From: Nostoc sp. JL34
Lineage (GTDB): Bacteria > Cyanobacteriota > Cyanobacteriia > Cyanobacteriales > Nostocaceae
NCBI RefSeq assembly: GCF_017114945.1
Contig: NZ_JABXKQ010000070.1
Span: forward strand, 1 to 64,000
DNA length: 64,000 nucleotides
Direction of reading: 5' to 3'
A program made the position numbers and the translations under genes. Position 1 is the stretch's first letter. Each line of letters begins with the position of its first letter. This document shows positions 1 to 8,575 of the stretch, in pieces. The notes under the pieces were generated by a model. The model saw only the letters and a list, made by a program, of their open reading frames with translations, was not told where the DNA came from and did not search any database.

Positions 1-230
1 AAGATAATATTCTTATTCTTACTAAGTGTACCTCTTAACAGCAGGAAGCGCTGTATATTCAACCTCTAACCTCTAGTGATTAATCTGTAGTCTGATTGCT
101 GTTTCTGGGTACAAAGCCATCCTTGTCGAGGCAGAGTGCCCAGATTTTTGATTAAATTGCTACTCATTTTCTCCTTAAAAATAGTAAAAACTAAAGCAGG
201 ATATCTGTTGCAACTGGAGTTAAAAAGCTT

Positions 231-497
231 ATGCCCTGGTTTGTCAAGATTGAAGAAGGCAAAGTCGATAAAGCTACCTTTGACCAATATGTACCTGCCC
301 ACAAAGCCTACATTCAGGACTTGATTGCTAAAGGACACAAAGCACGAACAGGCTATTGGGTGGAGCAAAGAGGCGGAATGTTGCTGTTTGAGGCAGCCTC
401 AAAGGCTGAGGCAGAAGCAATTGTAGCTGATGACCCATTGGTGCAACATGGCTGTGTCAACTATCAACTTTACGAATGGCGAATTGTTATGGAATAA
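231..497 (+). CDS. YciI-like protein
   Basis: An 88-residue protein resembling the YciI/YCII-related family, small ferredoxin-fold alpha/beta proteins of mostly unknown biochemical role. What is seen is an N-terminal strand beginning MPWFVKIEEGK, a central segment with RPxH-like spacing (VPAHKAYIQDL) followed by GHKARTGYW, and a C-terminal part with DDPLVQHGCVNYQLYEW. The motif DPLVxxG is typical of the family. Length matches the usual 85-100 residues. It stands alone 37 bp upstream of the SRP RNA gene on the same strand. The start ATG at 231 has no strong ribosome-binding site; a longer overlapping frame upstream reads in a different phase and is not supported. Function is not inferable beyond the family. 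Confidence 0.85.
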   Translation: MPWFVKIEEGKVDKATFDQYVPAHKAYIQDLIAKGHKARTGYWVEQRGGMLLFEAASKAEAEAIVADDPLVQHGCVNYQLYEWRIVME

Positions 498-534
498 CAC
501 ACACTTACTAAATTTTAATGTTATGCTTTTAGAA

Positions 535-631
535 GGCCTGGATCTATGCGATTGCAACACCCAAATCTTGTCAGAACCGGAAGGTAGCAGCAACACGGGA
601 GGCTTGTAATAGGCGTAGTCTCCGGGTCGCC
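535..631 (+). ncRNA. ffs: Signal recognition particle RNA (small bacterial SRP RNA, 4.5S type)
   Basis: A 97-nt RNA gene with no reading frame. The apical SRP signature is directly readable at about 569-590 (GTCAGAACCGGAAGGTAGCA), matching the Ffh-binding loop consensus GUCAGGUCCGGAAGGAAGCAGC. The ends pair: 5' GGC-CCTGGA-CTATGC with 3' GCGTAG-TCCGGG-GCC, giving the long hairpin expected of this RNA. A short T-rich stretch (CCTATTTTTA) follows and may terminate it. The product binds Ffh (SRP54) and directs nascent membrane proteins to FtsY. The boundaries are deduced from pairing and could move by a few bases. Confidence 0.92.
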
Positions 632-656
632 CTATTTTTAGGAGCGTTCAGCAACA

Positions 657-1043
657 ATGCCTGGTTTTGGAGATATTGTTCAAAAAGCTTTTTACCTCGG
701 TGTTGGATTAGCTTCTTACGCAGGTGAGAAAGCAGGGGGAAAATTAGCCCAAGTGCGATCGCAAGTCCAAAAACTGGCAGATGAAATGGTTGCCAAGGGC
801 GAAATGAACACAGAAGAAGCCCGCCGCTTCGTTGAAGATATGATGAAGCAAGCCCAACAAGTCCAAGCACCTGGTGAAACCTCTGAGAAAACACCCCCTT
901 CTGAACCTCGCCGCATTGAGATTTTAGAGGAAGATGAAGAACCAACGGTGAAAGAGGCATCAACTGATGAGAATGTAGATAAATTACGCCAAGAAGTGTT
1001 AGACCTGCAAGACGAGCTGAAACGATTGCAACGCGATCAATAA
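657..1043 (+). CDS. Phasin-like protein
   Basis: A 128-residue, highly charged helical protein. Residues 1-65 (GFGDIVQKAFYLGVGLASYA, then a KLxxVRSQVQKLADEMVAKGEMxxEEARRFVEDMM pattern) resemble the N-terminal helix of PhaI/PhaF-type phasins (polyhydroxyalkanoate granule-associated family). Residues 70-105 are an acidic, Pro/Glu-rich linker. Residues 105-128 form a short coiled coil (KLRQEVLDLQDELKRL). Family members either coat polyester granules or act as general helical scaffolds, and which applies here cannot be told from sequence. No phaC/E genes are nearby. It begins 26 bp after the SRP RNA, with GGAG at 641-644 as a plausible ribosome-binding site, so it might be read through from the same promoter. 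Confidence 0.7.
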   Translation: MPGFGDIVQKAFYLGVGLASYAGEKAGGKLAQVRSQVQKLADEMVAKGEMNTEEARRFVEDMMKQAQQVQAPGETSEKTPPSEPRRIEILEEDEEPTVKEASTDENVDKLRQEVLDLQDELKRLQRDQ

Positions 1044-1060
1044 AAAGCATTTTTTGATCG
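1034..1060 (+). terminator. Hairpin overlapping the stop of the phasin-like gene
   Basis: CGATCAA at 1034-1040 is mirrored by TTGATCG at 1054-1060. The A-rich and T-rich inner parts can extend the stem. The hairpin overlaps the stop codon and lacks a downstream T-tract, so it is only a candidate terminator or mRNA 3'-end stabiliser. Confidence 0.4.
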
Positions 1061-1199
1061 AAACATCAGTAATAAGTGGCATATTGACATGACACTTCGC
1101 ATAGAAACTTGATAAGATACATTGCCTAGTGTGTACTTTAGTGCTTCAAGCCAGATAACACAAAGCGTCCTGTTTATAGCCTGCAAAGGTGTCAAGTTT

Positions 1200-1601
1200 A
1201 TGGAACAGTGGCAAAAAGATTTAGTAGAAATAGTCGAAACAGTGGCTGATGAAGTAGAGCGTTTCTTCCTGGGAATGAGTGAAGTGGTAGACGCCTTTTT
1301 TGAGCTAACGGAAGAAGTCACTGAGCAAGTACACAGTAACATTGTGACTGAAGTCGATCAGTATTTACAGGATTTGGCTGAACCGATGTTGGAAGCTTAC
1401 TGGGAGCTGGAAGACATTGTAGCAGAAGTAGATCCAGGTTTTCCTTATTCAGTTGAACCCACAGCCGAAAAAAATCCTGCTTGCATTGGTTGTAGTCACT
1501 ACCATGGTCAGGTTTATGGCGGTAATTTGTTAGTTTGTGCTATGCATCCCCACGGTTGTGAAGATGAGAATTGTCCAGATTGGGGGAAGGAAGAGTATTG
1601 A
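1200..1601 (+). CDS. Conserved hypothetical protein, acidic helices plus Cys/His-rich tail
   Basis: The product is not recognised as a named family. Residues 1-75 are acidic and helical, with repeated Val/Glu spacing (VEIVETVADEVERF, EVTEQVHSNIVTEVDQYL). Residues 95-130 carry a dense metal-ligand pattern: CIGCSHYHG, then LVCAMHPHGC and ENCPDW, that is CxxC, HxH, C, HxHxC and C. Such a tail could bind zinc or an Fe-S cluster. I chose the ATG at 1200 rather than an in-frame upstream ATG at 1122. The 26 residues upstream have an unrelated hydrophobic composition, and the protein from 1200 is compact and consistent. It sits 65 bp before queF and may be co-transcribed with it. Confidence 0.75.
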   Translation: MEQWQKDLVEIVETVADEVERFFLGMSEVVDAFFELTEEVTEQVHSNIVTEVDQYLQDLAEPMLEAYWELEDIVAEVDPGFPYSVEPTAEKNPACIGCSHYHGQVYGGNLLVCAMHPHGCEDENCPDWGKEEY

Positions 1602-1666
1602 GGGGGAGTAGGGAGTTAACAAGCTACAAAATTACTAAAAGGACGTAAAGACAAGTAAAATAACCA

Positions 1667-2080
1667 ATGACAACTAATAAATTACCTGAAAGTGGATCTC
1701 AGGCAAATCAAGAAATGATGTATGGCGAACGCGACATTGCGGAAGGTAAACTAATTACTTTTCCGAATCCGCGTGTAGGGAGGCGATATGACATTAACAT
1801 TACTTTACCGGAATTTACTTGTAAATGTCCGTTTTCTGGCTATCCTGACTTTGCCACAATTTATGTTACCTATGTGCCTGATGAGCGAGTAGTGGAATTG
1901 AAGGCACTCAAACTTTATATTAATAGTTATCGCGATCGCTACATTTCCCACGAAGAGTCTGCAAACCAAATTTTGGATGATTTTGTAGCTGCTTGTGATC
2001 CGTTGGAAGTCATTGTGAAAGCAGATTTTACGCCTCGTGGTAATGTGCATACTGTGGTTGAAGTCCGGCATCAAAAGTAG
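1667..2080 (+). CDS. queF: NADPH-dependent 7-cyano-7-deazaguanine reductase (preQ1 synthase)
   Basis: Reduces preQ0 to preQ1 with NADPH in the queuosine tRNA-modification pathway. This is the short, homodecameric type-I form of about 137 residues. The diagnostic QueF motif is present at residues 77-84 as ELKALKLY. The catalytic Cys is C54 in TCKCPFSGYPD, with the general-acid Asp at D61 and the substrate-binding HE pair at H95-E96 in RYISHE. The overall tunnelling-fold pattern through DPLEVIVKADFTPRGN is intact. The first 20 residues are a variable leader. It lies downstream of the Cys/His-rich gene. No preQ1 riboswitch-like pattern is evident in the 65 bp leader. Confidence 0.96.
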   Translation: MTTNKLPESGSQANQEMMYGERDIAEGKLITFPNPRVGRRYDINITLPEFTCKCPFSGYPDFATIYVTYVPDERVVELKALKLYINSYRDRYISHEESANQILDDFVAACDPLEVIVKADFTPRGNVHTVVEVRHQK

Positions 2081-2111
2081 GAAAACTCACATTTTATTTT
2101 GCACCAATAGC

Positions 2112-2136
2112 TGACAGGCTAAAGCCTGCGGCTACA
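2112..2136. repeat. Short dispersed palindromic repeat
   Basis: CAGGCT-AAA-GCCTG at 2115-2128, followed by CGGCTACA, forms a small palindrome of the 'aggctaaagcctgcggctac' type common between genes in cyanobacteria. It lies in the gap between queF and the convergent wzc-like gene. Confidence 0.5.
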
Positions 2137-2254
2137 CTTTGCATCAGAAAAACGATATGACTAAAACCAACGAATTCTAAAAAGGACGAATAGATTTGAT
2201 GTACATCAATAACTGTAAAGATTTCGAGTTTCGCCCTCTTGACTAGTCGAAACT

Positions 2255-4453
2255 TCAATAACTATCGATCGTATTTTTGTGAGCATTACCAACTATGCCT
2301 AATATATTCAACCGAGAAATTTTCAGGTTATCTAAAGCTCCTTTTAGGATTGAAGAATTTGTTTTATGAATCCTGACTACTATTAAAAGCCCATCAGTGT
2401 GTGGTGCTATCAGACTAGCATCGGCTAATCCTACCAAGGGAGGGACATCATAAATCACTAAGTCAAAACTGTTATGAAAATCTGCCATCAGTTGCTTCAT
2501 TTTTTGAGATGAGAGCAACTTTGTCGGATCGGGTGGTATTGGCCCAGCAGTAATTATAGATAATTGGCTTATAGAAGGTAGTTTTCGTATTACTTCTCCC
2601 ACAGGCAAATTTGTAGAAATTAAATTACTCAATCCCCATAGATTATTTAAATCTGATAAATCGTGAATTGTCGGTTTACGAAGATCAGCATCTACAAGTA
2701 GGACTCGTTGCCCCATTGCTGTAGCTATTTGAGCTAGATGGAGGGCAACCGTAGACTTTCCATCACCAGCCATAGCTGAACTAATAACTATGGAGCGAAT
2801 CGGGCGATCGGAACTGAGTAATTGAATGTTGGTATAAAGTACCCGTAGGGCTTCTGAAAAATTAGTAGAAGAGTCACCATACTCTTGATCTGGTAAAACA
2901 CCCAATTCAGCAATTTCCTGAGAAAAATAATTTGGTATATTTACTAAGGGATTTTTTTGATTCAAGGTGCGGTTTTGCTTAGTTTGAAATTGTTTTTCAA
3001 AAGGAATATTCCCTAACAATGGCTGCTTTAGCTTTGTTTTTAGTTCATCAACAGTATGGTAGGTATTATCTAGCTTTTCTATCAGTAAAACAATACCAAT
3101 TCCTGAAAGGATGCTTGCAATTAATCCCAAGATCAAATTGCGTTGGATATTCAAAGAAGAAATAGGAATATCGGGTGTAGTTGGAGCTTGAAGTAATTGC
3201 CAACCTAGCTCTGTTTGGGAGATTTGAATTTGAAGATTTTCGCGGTTTGATAGAAAGCGATTTAAACTCTCATTTGCAAATTGTAATTTCCGCTGTAATT
3301 CAGTATACTGTCGTGTTAAAACTGGCAATTGGTTGCGTCTTTGTGCAAGTTTCTGTTCTATTTTGGTAAGTTCTTGACTTTGTACTTCTAACGTTTGAAG
3401 TTGCGTCGCTACTTCTGCAAACTTCACACCCAATAAACGCTGTGCTTCTTGACGTAACAAAGGTAAAAGACTAGCTCGTTTCTCTCTCAATGTTTGAATA
3501 CTTGGGTTATTGTCCTGCAAACGGGTTGATTCTGTAGCAATCTGAACATCAAATTCGCGTATTTGAGTAATCAACTGTTGATATAAAGGGGCACTATTAA
3601 GTGTTGTCGTCGCTCCATTTTTTCCCTTGAGGATAGATAAGTTAGCACGAGCTTGGGCTAACTCTAGATCAATTTCTTGTCTTTTCTGAGATAATTCAAC
3701 GGTTTGTGAAGCAATTTGCGTTGCTTGGGTTTCCGGTTCGTTAAAATTGTACTTTTGTCGAAAAAGTTGCAACTCTTTTTGGAGTTTGTCTACCCGATTT
3801 TGTGTAAATGGTAGTTGTTTTTCAATGAACTGAAGCCCTTGACGTAACTTGGTTTGCCTCCTGACTTGGCTGTAGTCTAAATAATTCTCAGCAATTCGCT
3901 CTAATACAACTTGAGTCTGCTTTGGATTGTTACTTTGATAGCGTACTTGTATTATCTTTGTCTCACCTAACCGAGTAATCTTCAGAGATTCGAGAAGAGA
4001 ATAATAGCTGATTTCTGGATAGGAAGCTTGCAACTGTTTAAGTGTGCTTCTCATCAGTTCAGGACTTTTAAGAACCTGAATTTGGCTTTCATAATCTAGA
4101 CTAGACTCCTGCGAGTTAAGGTCTTTGACAACATCCACAACTTTGGTGTCATTATTTACAGGTTCTACTAGTAGTTGAAAAGTGCCTTCATATTCTGGGG
4201 GCTTCCGGTTTAGCACTAAATTAATAACTACAATTGTCATCACAGCAATCGTTACACCTGTCATGACTAGCGCTCGTCGCTGTAAAATACTTAGAAATTC
4301 TTGAAAGCTCCTGTTGTCTCCCTGTTCCTCAGCCCACGGAACAAGTTGATTTTGAGGAAATGCAGGCACAGAATTATTACTGTGATCGGAACTGGAGGAT
4401 TGGGAAGAAGAATTCTCCATCATGTGCTTAATATTCGGTAATACACTGGACAA
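2255..4453 (-). CDS. Wzc-like polysaccharide co-polymerase / bacterial tyrosine autokinase
   Basis: Inner-membrane regulator of polysaccharide chain length and export. Order: a cytoplasmic N-tail with a Ser/Asn-rich stretch (10-40), first membrane helix near 58-80 (ALVMTGVTIAVMTIVVI), a large periplasmic Wzz-type domain with coiled coils (about 85-430), second helix near 440-462, then a cytoplasmic BY-kinase domain. The kinase shows Walker A AGDGKST (K566), Walker A' VLLVDADLRKP (about 585-595) and Walker B LVIYDVPP (about 666-673). The C-terminus ends IDSY: only the last residue is Tyr, whereas Wzc-type kinases usually carry a cluster of C-terminal tyrosines. It is transcribed away from the polysaccharide cluster, with a long intergenic region between them, which suggests divergent control. 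Confidence 0.93.
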   Translation of the reverse strand: MSSVLPNIKHMMENSSSQSSSSDHSNNSVPAFPQNQLVPWAEEQGDNRSFQEFLSILQRRALVMTGVTIAVMTIVVINLVLNRKPPEYEGTFQLLVEPVNNDTKVVDVVKDLNSQESSLDYESQIQVLKSPELMRSTLKQLQASYPEISYYSLLESLKITRLGETKIIQVRYQSNNPKQTQVVLERIAENYLDYSQVRRQTKLRQGLQFIEKQLPFTQNRVDKLQKELQLFRQKYNFNEPETQATQIASQTVELSQKRQEIDLELAQARANLSILKGKNGATTTLNSAPLYQQLITQIREFDVQIATESTRLQDNNPSIQTLREKRASLLPLLRQEAQRLLGVKFAEVATQLQTLEVQSQELTKIEQKLAQRRNQLPVLTRQYTELQRKLQFANESLNRFLSNRENLQIQISQTELGWQLLQAPTTPDIPISSLNIQRNLILGLIASILSGIGIVLLIEKLDNTYHTVDELKTKLKQPLLGNIPFEKQFQTKQNRTLNQKNPLVNIPNYFSQEIAELGVLPDQEYGDSSTNFSEALRVLYTNIQLLSSDRPIRSIVISSAMAGDGKSTVALHLAQIATAMGQRVLLVDADLRKPTIHDLSDLNNLWGLSNLISTNLPVGEVIRKLPSISQLSIITAGPIPPDPTKLLSSQKMKQLMADFHNSFDLVIYDVPPLVGLADASLIAPHTDGLLIVVRIHKTNSSILKGALDNLKISRLNILGIVGNAHKNTIDSY

Positions 4454-5911
4454 GATTAAGTATAAAAGGTTTTAAAAGCTTCAGTGAGGTAATTTTATAT
4501 AAGCAATAATTTAGCCTGAATTAGGTAGGATATATATTTTATAGACTTATGATTAAATTTCCGTATTTGTTCTTTAATACAGGTTTCTAGTTAGTGTCTA
4601 TTGGTAGTATTTAATAATACGTAAAAAGCATTAAGTATTATTGGATCAGAAAGCCACTTATTACTGAGAACATTATTCTTTTTGCCTCCTGTGCCTTGAG
4701 TGAGCGCTCGCCAAACGTCCTCCGGCCTTCTTCAATAATAAATTTTAGAATTTTGTACTTCAAAAAACGACCATTTTGACAACTTAATAGCATTTGATTA
4801 TTCTCTCATCAAAACGATTTATATTTGGAACCATTGGAAACACAACCAATGCTTAATTAGTGAAATTGATAGAAATTGATAGAAATTATACATATAAAGC
4901 TAAACTAAATCTCAGTGTTTTCTCAAAAACTAAGTCGGAATACTATAAGTAGGTTGGCACAATTAAACTTAACTATGTAAAGTTTGATAAATTTCTCAAA
5001 ACTCTTTTCCTTTCTGTCTTCAGCTTGGCGCAGTTGCTAATGGGATAAACCCCCAGATGCTGTGGTGCTAACCCTGCGCTATCGACTTTCGCGCAACGAT
5101 CGCTGATTCTCCTTCTCCCAAAGGCAGGGCTAGTGCTAAGTGAGAAGATGGCAGTGCTTCACCTCCAGCATCGTTGTTTCCTGTCTTAATCCCAACGACA
5201 AATATTTATGCCTGCTTAGATCGTTGTCGAGCAACTTGATAGCCGATAAAACGTTTATTTGATAAAGATTTTACTTAGATATATCTTAATAATATAAATT
5301 TTTAATGAAGGATTTTATTTTAGATTTATACATGGTATTGTAAAAATCTAATATAGCAATCTGTCAAAAGACAGAAAGTAAAACCTACAGTTATAAAGTT
5401 GTATGTGATGATAAAAAGAAAATATTGATAAAAAGAAAATATAATCATACTCAAATGGAAACAACAGCAATCGTTCTCAACTTTCCAGTTTTCGTTGCTG
5501 AAAAATAGAGACTACTATTGTTAAATATCTCTTGGGATATAGAGGCTACTAGTGTTAAATATCTCTTGAGATGTTGAAGTAGACACTTTAGTAACTTATA
5601 AAAGGGCTTAAACAGAAAGATACTAAAACCACTATTAACTACTTTGTTGCTGGTTATACGTATCTGTATCATATTGATGTTCGCATATCCAATGTTATGT
5701 ATAAAAATGTGGTACAAGCGAAAAAGAGCAAATATACTGTTAACTAGCCTTACTAATCCTTACTAGTTATAAACTAACTAATATGTGTATATGTAAGCCT
5801 GACAAATTCTGCCAAAAGATTTTCAAGCTTTGCTAATCAAAATTAATGACTTGATTTATTTCAGTGACCTATTTAAATAAAACTTTTCCCTTCCAGACTA
5901 GGATATAGCCG
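4454..5911. other. Long intergenic region between the wzc-like gene and the first glycosyltransferase
   Basis: About 1.46 kb without a convincing gene; an 88-codon reverse frame at 5451-5717 has no recognisable features. It is AT-rich apart from a GC-richer patch at about 5010-5210, which could be an old gene remnant (short broken frames on the reverse strand) but matches nothing I recognise. It contains a direct repeat (GAAATTGATA twice near 4860) and a 34-bp imperfect tandem duplication at 5507-5574. Being divergent, it must hold promoters for both flanking genes. I cannot place them precisely. Confidence 0.6.
5507..5574. repeat. 34-bp imperfect tandem duplication
   Basis: Two adjacent 34-bp units (5507-5540 and 5541-5574) differ at about four positions and share the core TTAAATATCTCTTG. 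Each also contains a small inverted element, ATATC...GATAT in the first copy. It lies about 340 bp upstream of the first glycosyltransferase gene of the cluster. Confidence 0.7.
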
Positions 5912-7261
5912 ATGAGACTTAATAAATGGATTAATCCCAATTTTTTACAATCCATTTCTACTCAGTTCAATGCAAAGAATCAACCTTCTGTAAAAACTGA
6001 ACAATCAATTAAATTGTCTGTAATCACCCAATTTTTCCCCCCAGATTATGCCGCTACAGGGCAGTTAATTGAAGAACTAGTGAAGCAGTTAGGACTGCAA
6101 GGGGTGGATATTGAAGTATTTACAAGTCAGCCAGGATATGCCTTTAGCTCTCATACAGCCCCAGCAGTTGAATGGGCTGACCAAATCCGAATTCAGCGAT
6201 CGCGCACAGCCCAACTTTGGCCAGGAAGAATTCGTGGTAAAGCAGTTAATGGCGTCCTGTATACCTTACGGGCTACACTTTATCTGCTCAAAGCTTGGCG
6301 TCGTAACAATGTATTGTTACTAACTACAGCTCCCCCATTTTTGCCAGTGATTGGATATCTGGCTTATATTTTGTTCCGATTGCCCTATGTCTGTATATTA
6401 TATGACTTATACCCTGATATTGCGATCGCATTAGGTGTAATTCCAAAGCGTAACTGGCTAGTGCGCTTGTGGCGTTTGATCAACAGACAGGTTTGGTTAA
6501 AAGCCAAGGCAATTATAGTACTTAGCCCGGCGATGAAACAAAAGGTAGTAGCGCATTGTCCCGAAGTCGCTGACAAAATTTCTGTAATTCATAGTTGGGC
6601 TAACCCAGAAGCGATCGTGCCGATTGCCAAGCAAGAAAACTGGTTTGCTTGGAAGCATAACTTAGTTAACAAATTCACCGTTCTCTATTCTGGCAATATG
6701 GGTCGCTGCCATGACATAGACACCATGTTGGAAGCTGCAAAGCAACTACAAGATGAGCCAATTCAGTTTGTCTGTATTGGTGGTGGTGCCAAACGCGATG
6801 AATTAATCATAGAAGTAGATCGGTTAGGGCTGAAAAATTTTACGTTTCTACCTTATCAAGATCAGCAAGTGCTGCCTTATTCCTTAACAGCTTGCGATCT
6901 ATCACTAGTGAGTGTAGATGCAACAACAGAGGGTTTAGTTGTTCCCAGCAAACTTTACTCAGCTTTAGCCTCTGGGCGACCAATAGCAGTAATTTGCTCC
7001 GAGACTTCATATCTCAGGGAACTGATGGCTGAAGCCAACTGTGGTGGGACATTTGATAATGGTGACGGTCAAGGTCTAGCGCAATTTATTCGCTTTCTCA
7101 ATCGAGATCCACAAGTAGGAGAGCAGATGGGCATAGCAGGTCGCCAGTATTTGCGATCGCACTTCACACCTAAAATTATCTCTCAACAATACCTTGATGT
7201 TTTACAGCAAGCAATATTCGCTGATGGTGTGATAGCTATGTCTAAAAGCCATAGAAAATAG
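5912..7261 (+). CDS. Glycosyltransferase family 4 (WcaI-like)
   Basis: A GT-B fold retaining glycosyltransferase that transfers a sugar from a nucleotide donor to a lipid-linked glycan on the cytoplasmic face of the membrane. The acceptor-binding N-half starts at about residue 33 (LSVITQFFPPDYAATGQLIEEL), with the Gly/Gln loop typical of WcaI-like enzymes. The donor half includes FTVLYSGNMGRCHDID (about 252-267) and the donor-site segment TEGLVVPSKLYSALASGRP (about 330-348). The first 30 residues are an unusual polar leader, but no good internal start exists before the conserved fold. It opens the forward polysaccharide block and is separated from the next gene by about 0.85 kb, so it may be its own transcript. 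Confidence 0.92.
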   Translation: MRLNKWINPNFLQSISTQFNAKNQPSVKTEQSIKLSVITQFFPPDYAATGQLIEELVKQLGLQGVDIEVFTSQPGYAFSSHTAPAVEWADQIRIQRSRTAQLWPGRIRGKAVNGVLYTLRATLYLLKAWRRNNVLLLTTAPPFLPVIGYLAYILFRLPYVCILYDLYPDIAIALGVIPKRNWLVRLWRLINRQVWLKAKAIIVLSPAMKQKVVAHCPEVADKISVIHSWANPEAIVPIAKQENWFAWKHNLVNKFTVLYSGNMGRCHDIDTMLEAAKQLQDEPIQFVCIGGGAKRDELIIEVDRLGLKNFTFLPYQDQQVLPYSLTACDLSLVSVDATTEGLVVPSKLYSALASGRPIAVICSETSYLRELMAEANCGGTFDNGDGQGLAQFIRFLNRDPQVGEQMGIAGRQYLRSHFTPKIISQQYLDVLQQAIFADGVIAMSKSHRK

Positions 7262-8116
7262 TTGTTTGATAACTTGTGAGTATAGATTGATGATAGGTTC
7301 CAAATACTTTTAGTCTCATCTTTGTTGAAAATAGACTCATAAAAGTCAGAATCACTAATTATCTTTTCAGGTTATTTTAGTTGCTCATTCCTCTAGAATG
7401 TAAAGCAGCTTACAGCCTTTTGCAATCAGACCTTAATCTAGAAAAAGTGAGGTAGATATAGCCAGAATTTGCCATCATTTTTTTGAGTTTAGTAGTACTT
7501 TGTCAATCTTCAAAATACAAGACCAATAGACAAAAAAATAACTTATGCTCAACCATAAAAACTTCCATTTTATAATCTAAATTTTGTGTTTGATTCTAGC
7601 AAATACTGTCACTATTATTTTTCTAGGAAAACTTTAGTTTTGAAAGGCTATATTTCATGAAAAATTAAAATTCTAACCAATTCTAATAAGAGTCCCATAT
7701 AAATATCTGGCAGTTAGACTGACAACGAATTAAAACTTGCTTGTAAGCCTAAAATATTATCATGCATGTTTGAAATCACTTAAAATCTCTTGGGAATAGA
7801 TTTGCTTTAGTATTGTGTTGATTTAAATTAAGATAATAGAAACATGCCAAAATATGTTATGTTTTAACACAGATTGACAAAGGTTAATGACCGCTGGTTT
7901 AAATTTTATTCATTCAAGATTTTTGAATGACAAAAATTTTCAACCTTTTATTATCAAGAAAAGCAATCTTGATAAGAGTTGTTAATCAGTGGACTGTCAT
8001 TAAATAATATCTATTTCTTAACTTTAGGGGATGGGCTTCGATGGTCTTTTTGATCTCAGTTCCCCCAATGTAACCTTCCTAATTTTGCTGTCTATTTACT
8101 GAAGTGGGAGGTCAAA
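7262..8116. other. Intergenic region with two hairpins
   Basis: About 0.85 kb of AT-rich sequence with no supported gene. It contains two perfect inverted repeats near its 3' half (7910-7930 and 7951-7975). The last 80 bp lead into the TTG-start gene at 8117. Otherwise I see nothing recognisable. Confidence 0.6.
7910..7975 (+). promoter_or_regulatory. Two adjacent hairpins upstream of the exporter operon
   Basis: TCATTCAA (7910-7917) pairs with TTGAATGA (7923-7930). TTATCAAGA (7951-7959) pairs with TCTTGATAA (7967-7975) around a 7-nt loop. Both are perfect stems 140-200 bp upstream of the 8117 gene. They could be an RNA structure in a leader, operator half-sites or a weak terminator; sequence alone does not decide. 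Confidence 0.4.
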
Positions 8117-8545
8117 TTGCAGAGAAGGTGTGACCGAAATCGGAAACGTTCAAAGCGACGGGCTGTCTACTGTCCAGTTCATGGCTCCTATCTAGATAGC
8201 AGGAGTCAGAAATATCAACTGTTTGCCGATCAACCAGGGCAGTTGCAGAAACGGGGTATGAGTCGGCGGAGTGCATTGATGCTGGTCGCTAGCCAAACCG
8301 CAGTTCCTTTAGAAGGAGAATGGTTAGAGGCTTTTTGGTGTGATCATTGCCAGCAAACACAGTGGTATTACATCCGCAAATCGGATGAGCGCACCTATGA
8401 AATTTCCATAGCACCACAAGAGCTTTGGCGGCAGGTAGCAGGAGTGATCGATCCTCAGGGAAACCCTTCTGTTGGAGAATTTACTCGCAGACAAGCAAAA
8501 GTGCTTAAGTATCATGACATCAAAGATTTTCAGTTTGTCAATTAA
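8117..8545 (+). CDS. Conserved hypothetical protein with possible zinc-binding Cys pairs
   Basis: A 142-residue basic protein that I do not recognise beyond a resemblance to uncharacterised cyanobacterial proteins. The N-terminus is strongly basic (QRRCDRNRKRSKRRA). Candidate metal ligands are YCPVHG (about 19-23) and FWCDHC (about 74-78), spaced like a split zinc ribbon. The middle holds MSRRSALMLVASQ. The start is a TTG at 8117, supported by a good ribosome-binding site (GGGAGG at 8105-8110) and the lack of an earlier ATG. It lies 30 bp upstream of the Wzm-like permease in the same direction, so it probably shares an operon with the exporter. Confidence 0.7.
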   Translation: MQRRCDRNRKRSKRRAVYCPVHGSYLDSRSQKYQLFADQPGQLQKRGMSRRSALMLVASQTAVPLEGEWLEAFWCDHCQQTQWYYIRKSDERTYEISIAPQELWRQVAGVIDPQGNPSVGEFTRRQAKVLKYHDIKDFQFVN

Positions 8546-8575
8546 TGCTTAAAAGCAGGGTATTTAATCAACATT

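Noticed and set aside
571..1050. 159-residue reverse-strand frame across the SRP RNA and phasin-like gene
   Set aside because: It overlaps a well-supported RNA and a forward gene, with no family resemblance.
1602..1666. preQ1 riboswitch upstream of queF
   Set aside because: The conserved preQ1 aptamer pattern could not be found in the 65-bp leader.
5010..5210. GC-richer patch as a hidden gene
   Set aside because: Only short frames with stops on both strands; nothing recognisable, so it is left as a possible old remnant.
5451..5717. 88-residue reverse frame upstream of the first glycosyltransferase
   Set aside because: AT-rich, spans the 34-bp tandem duplication, and its amino-acid composition is not protein-like.
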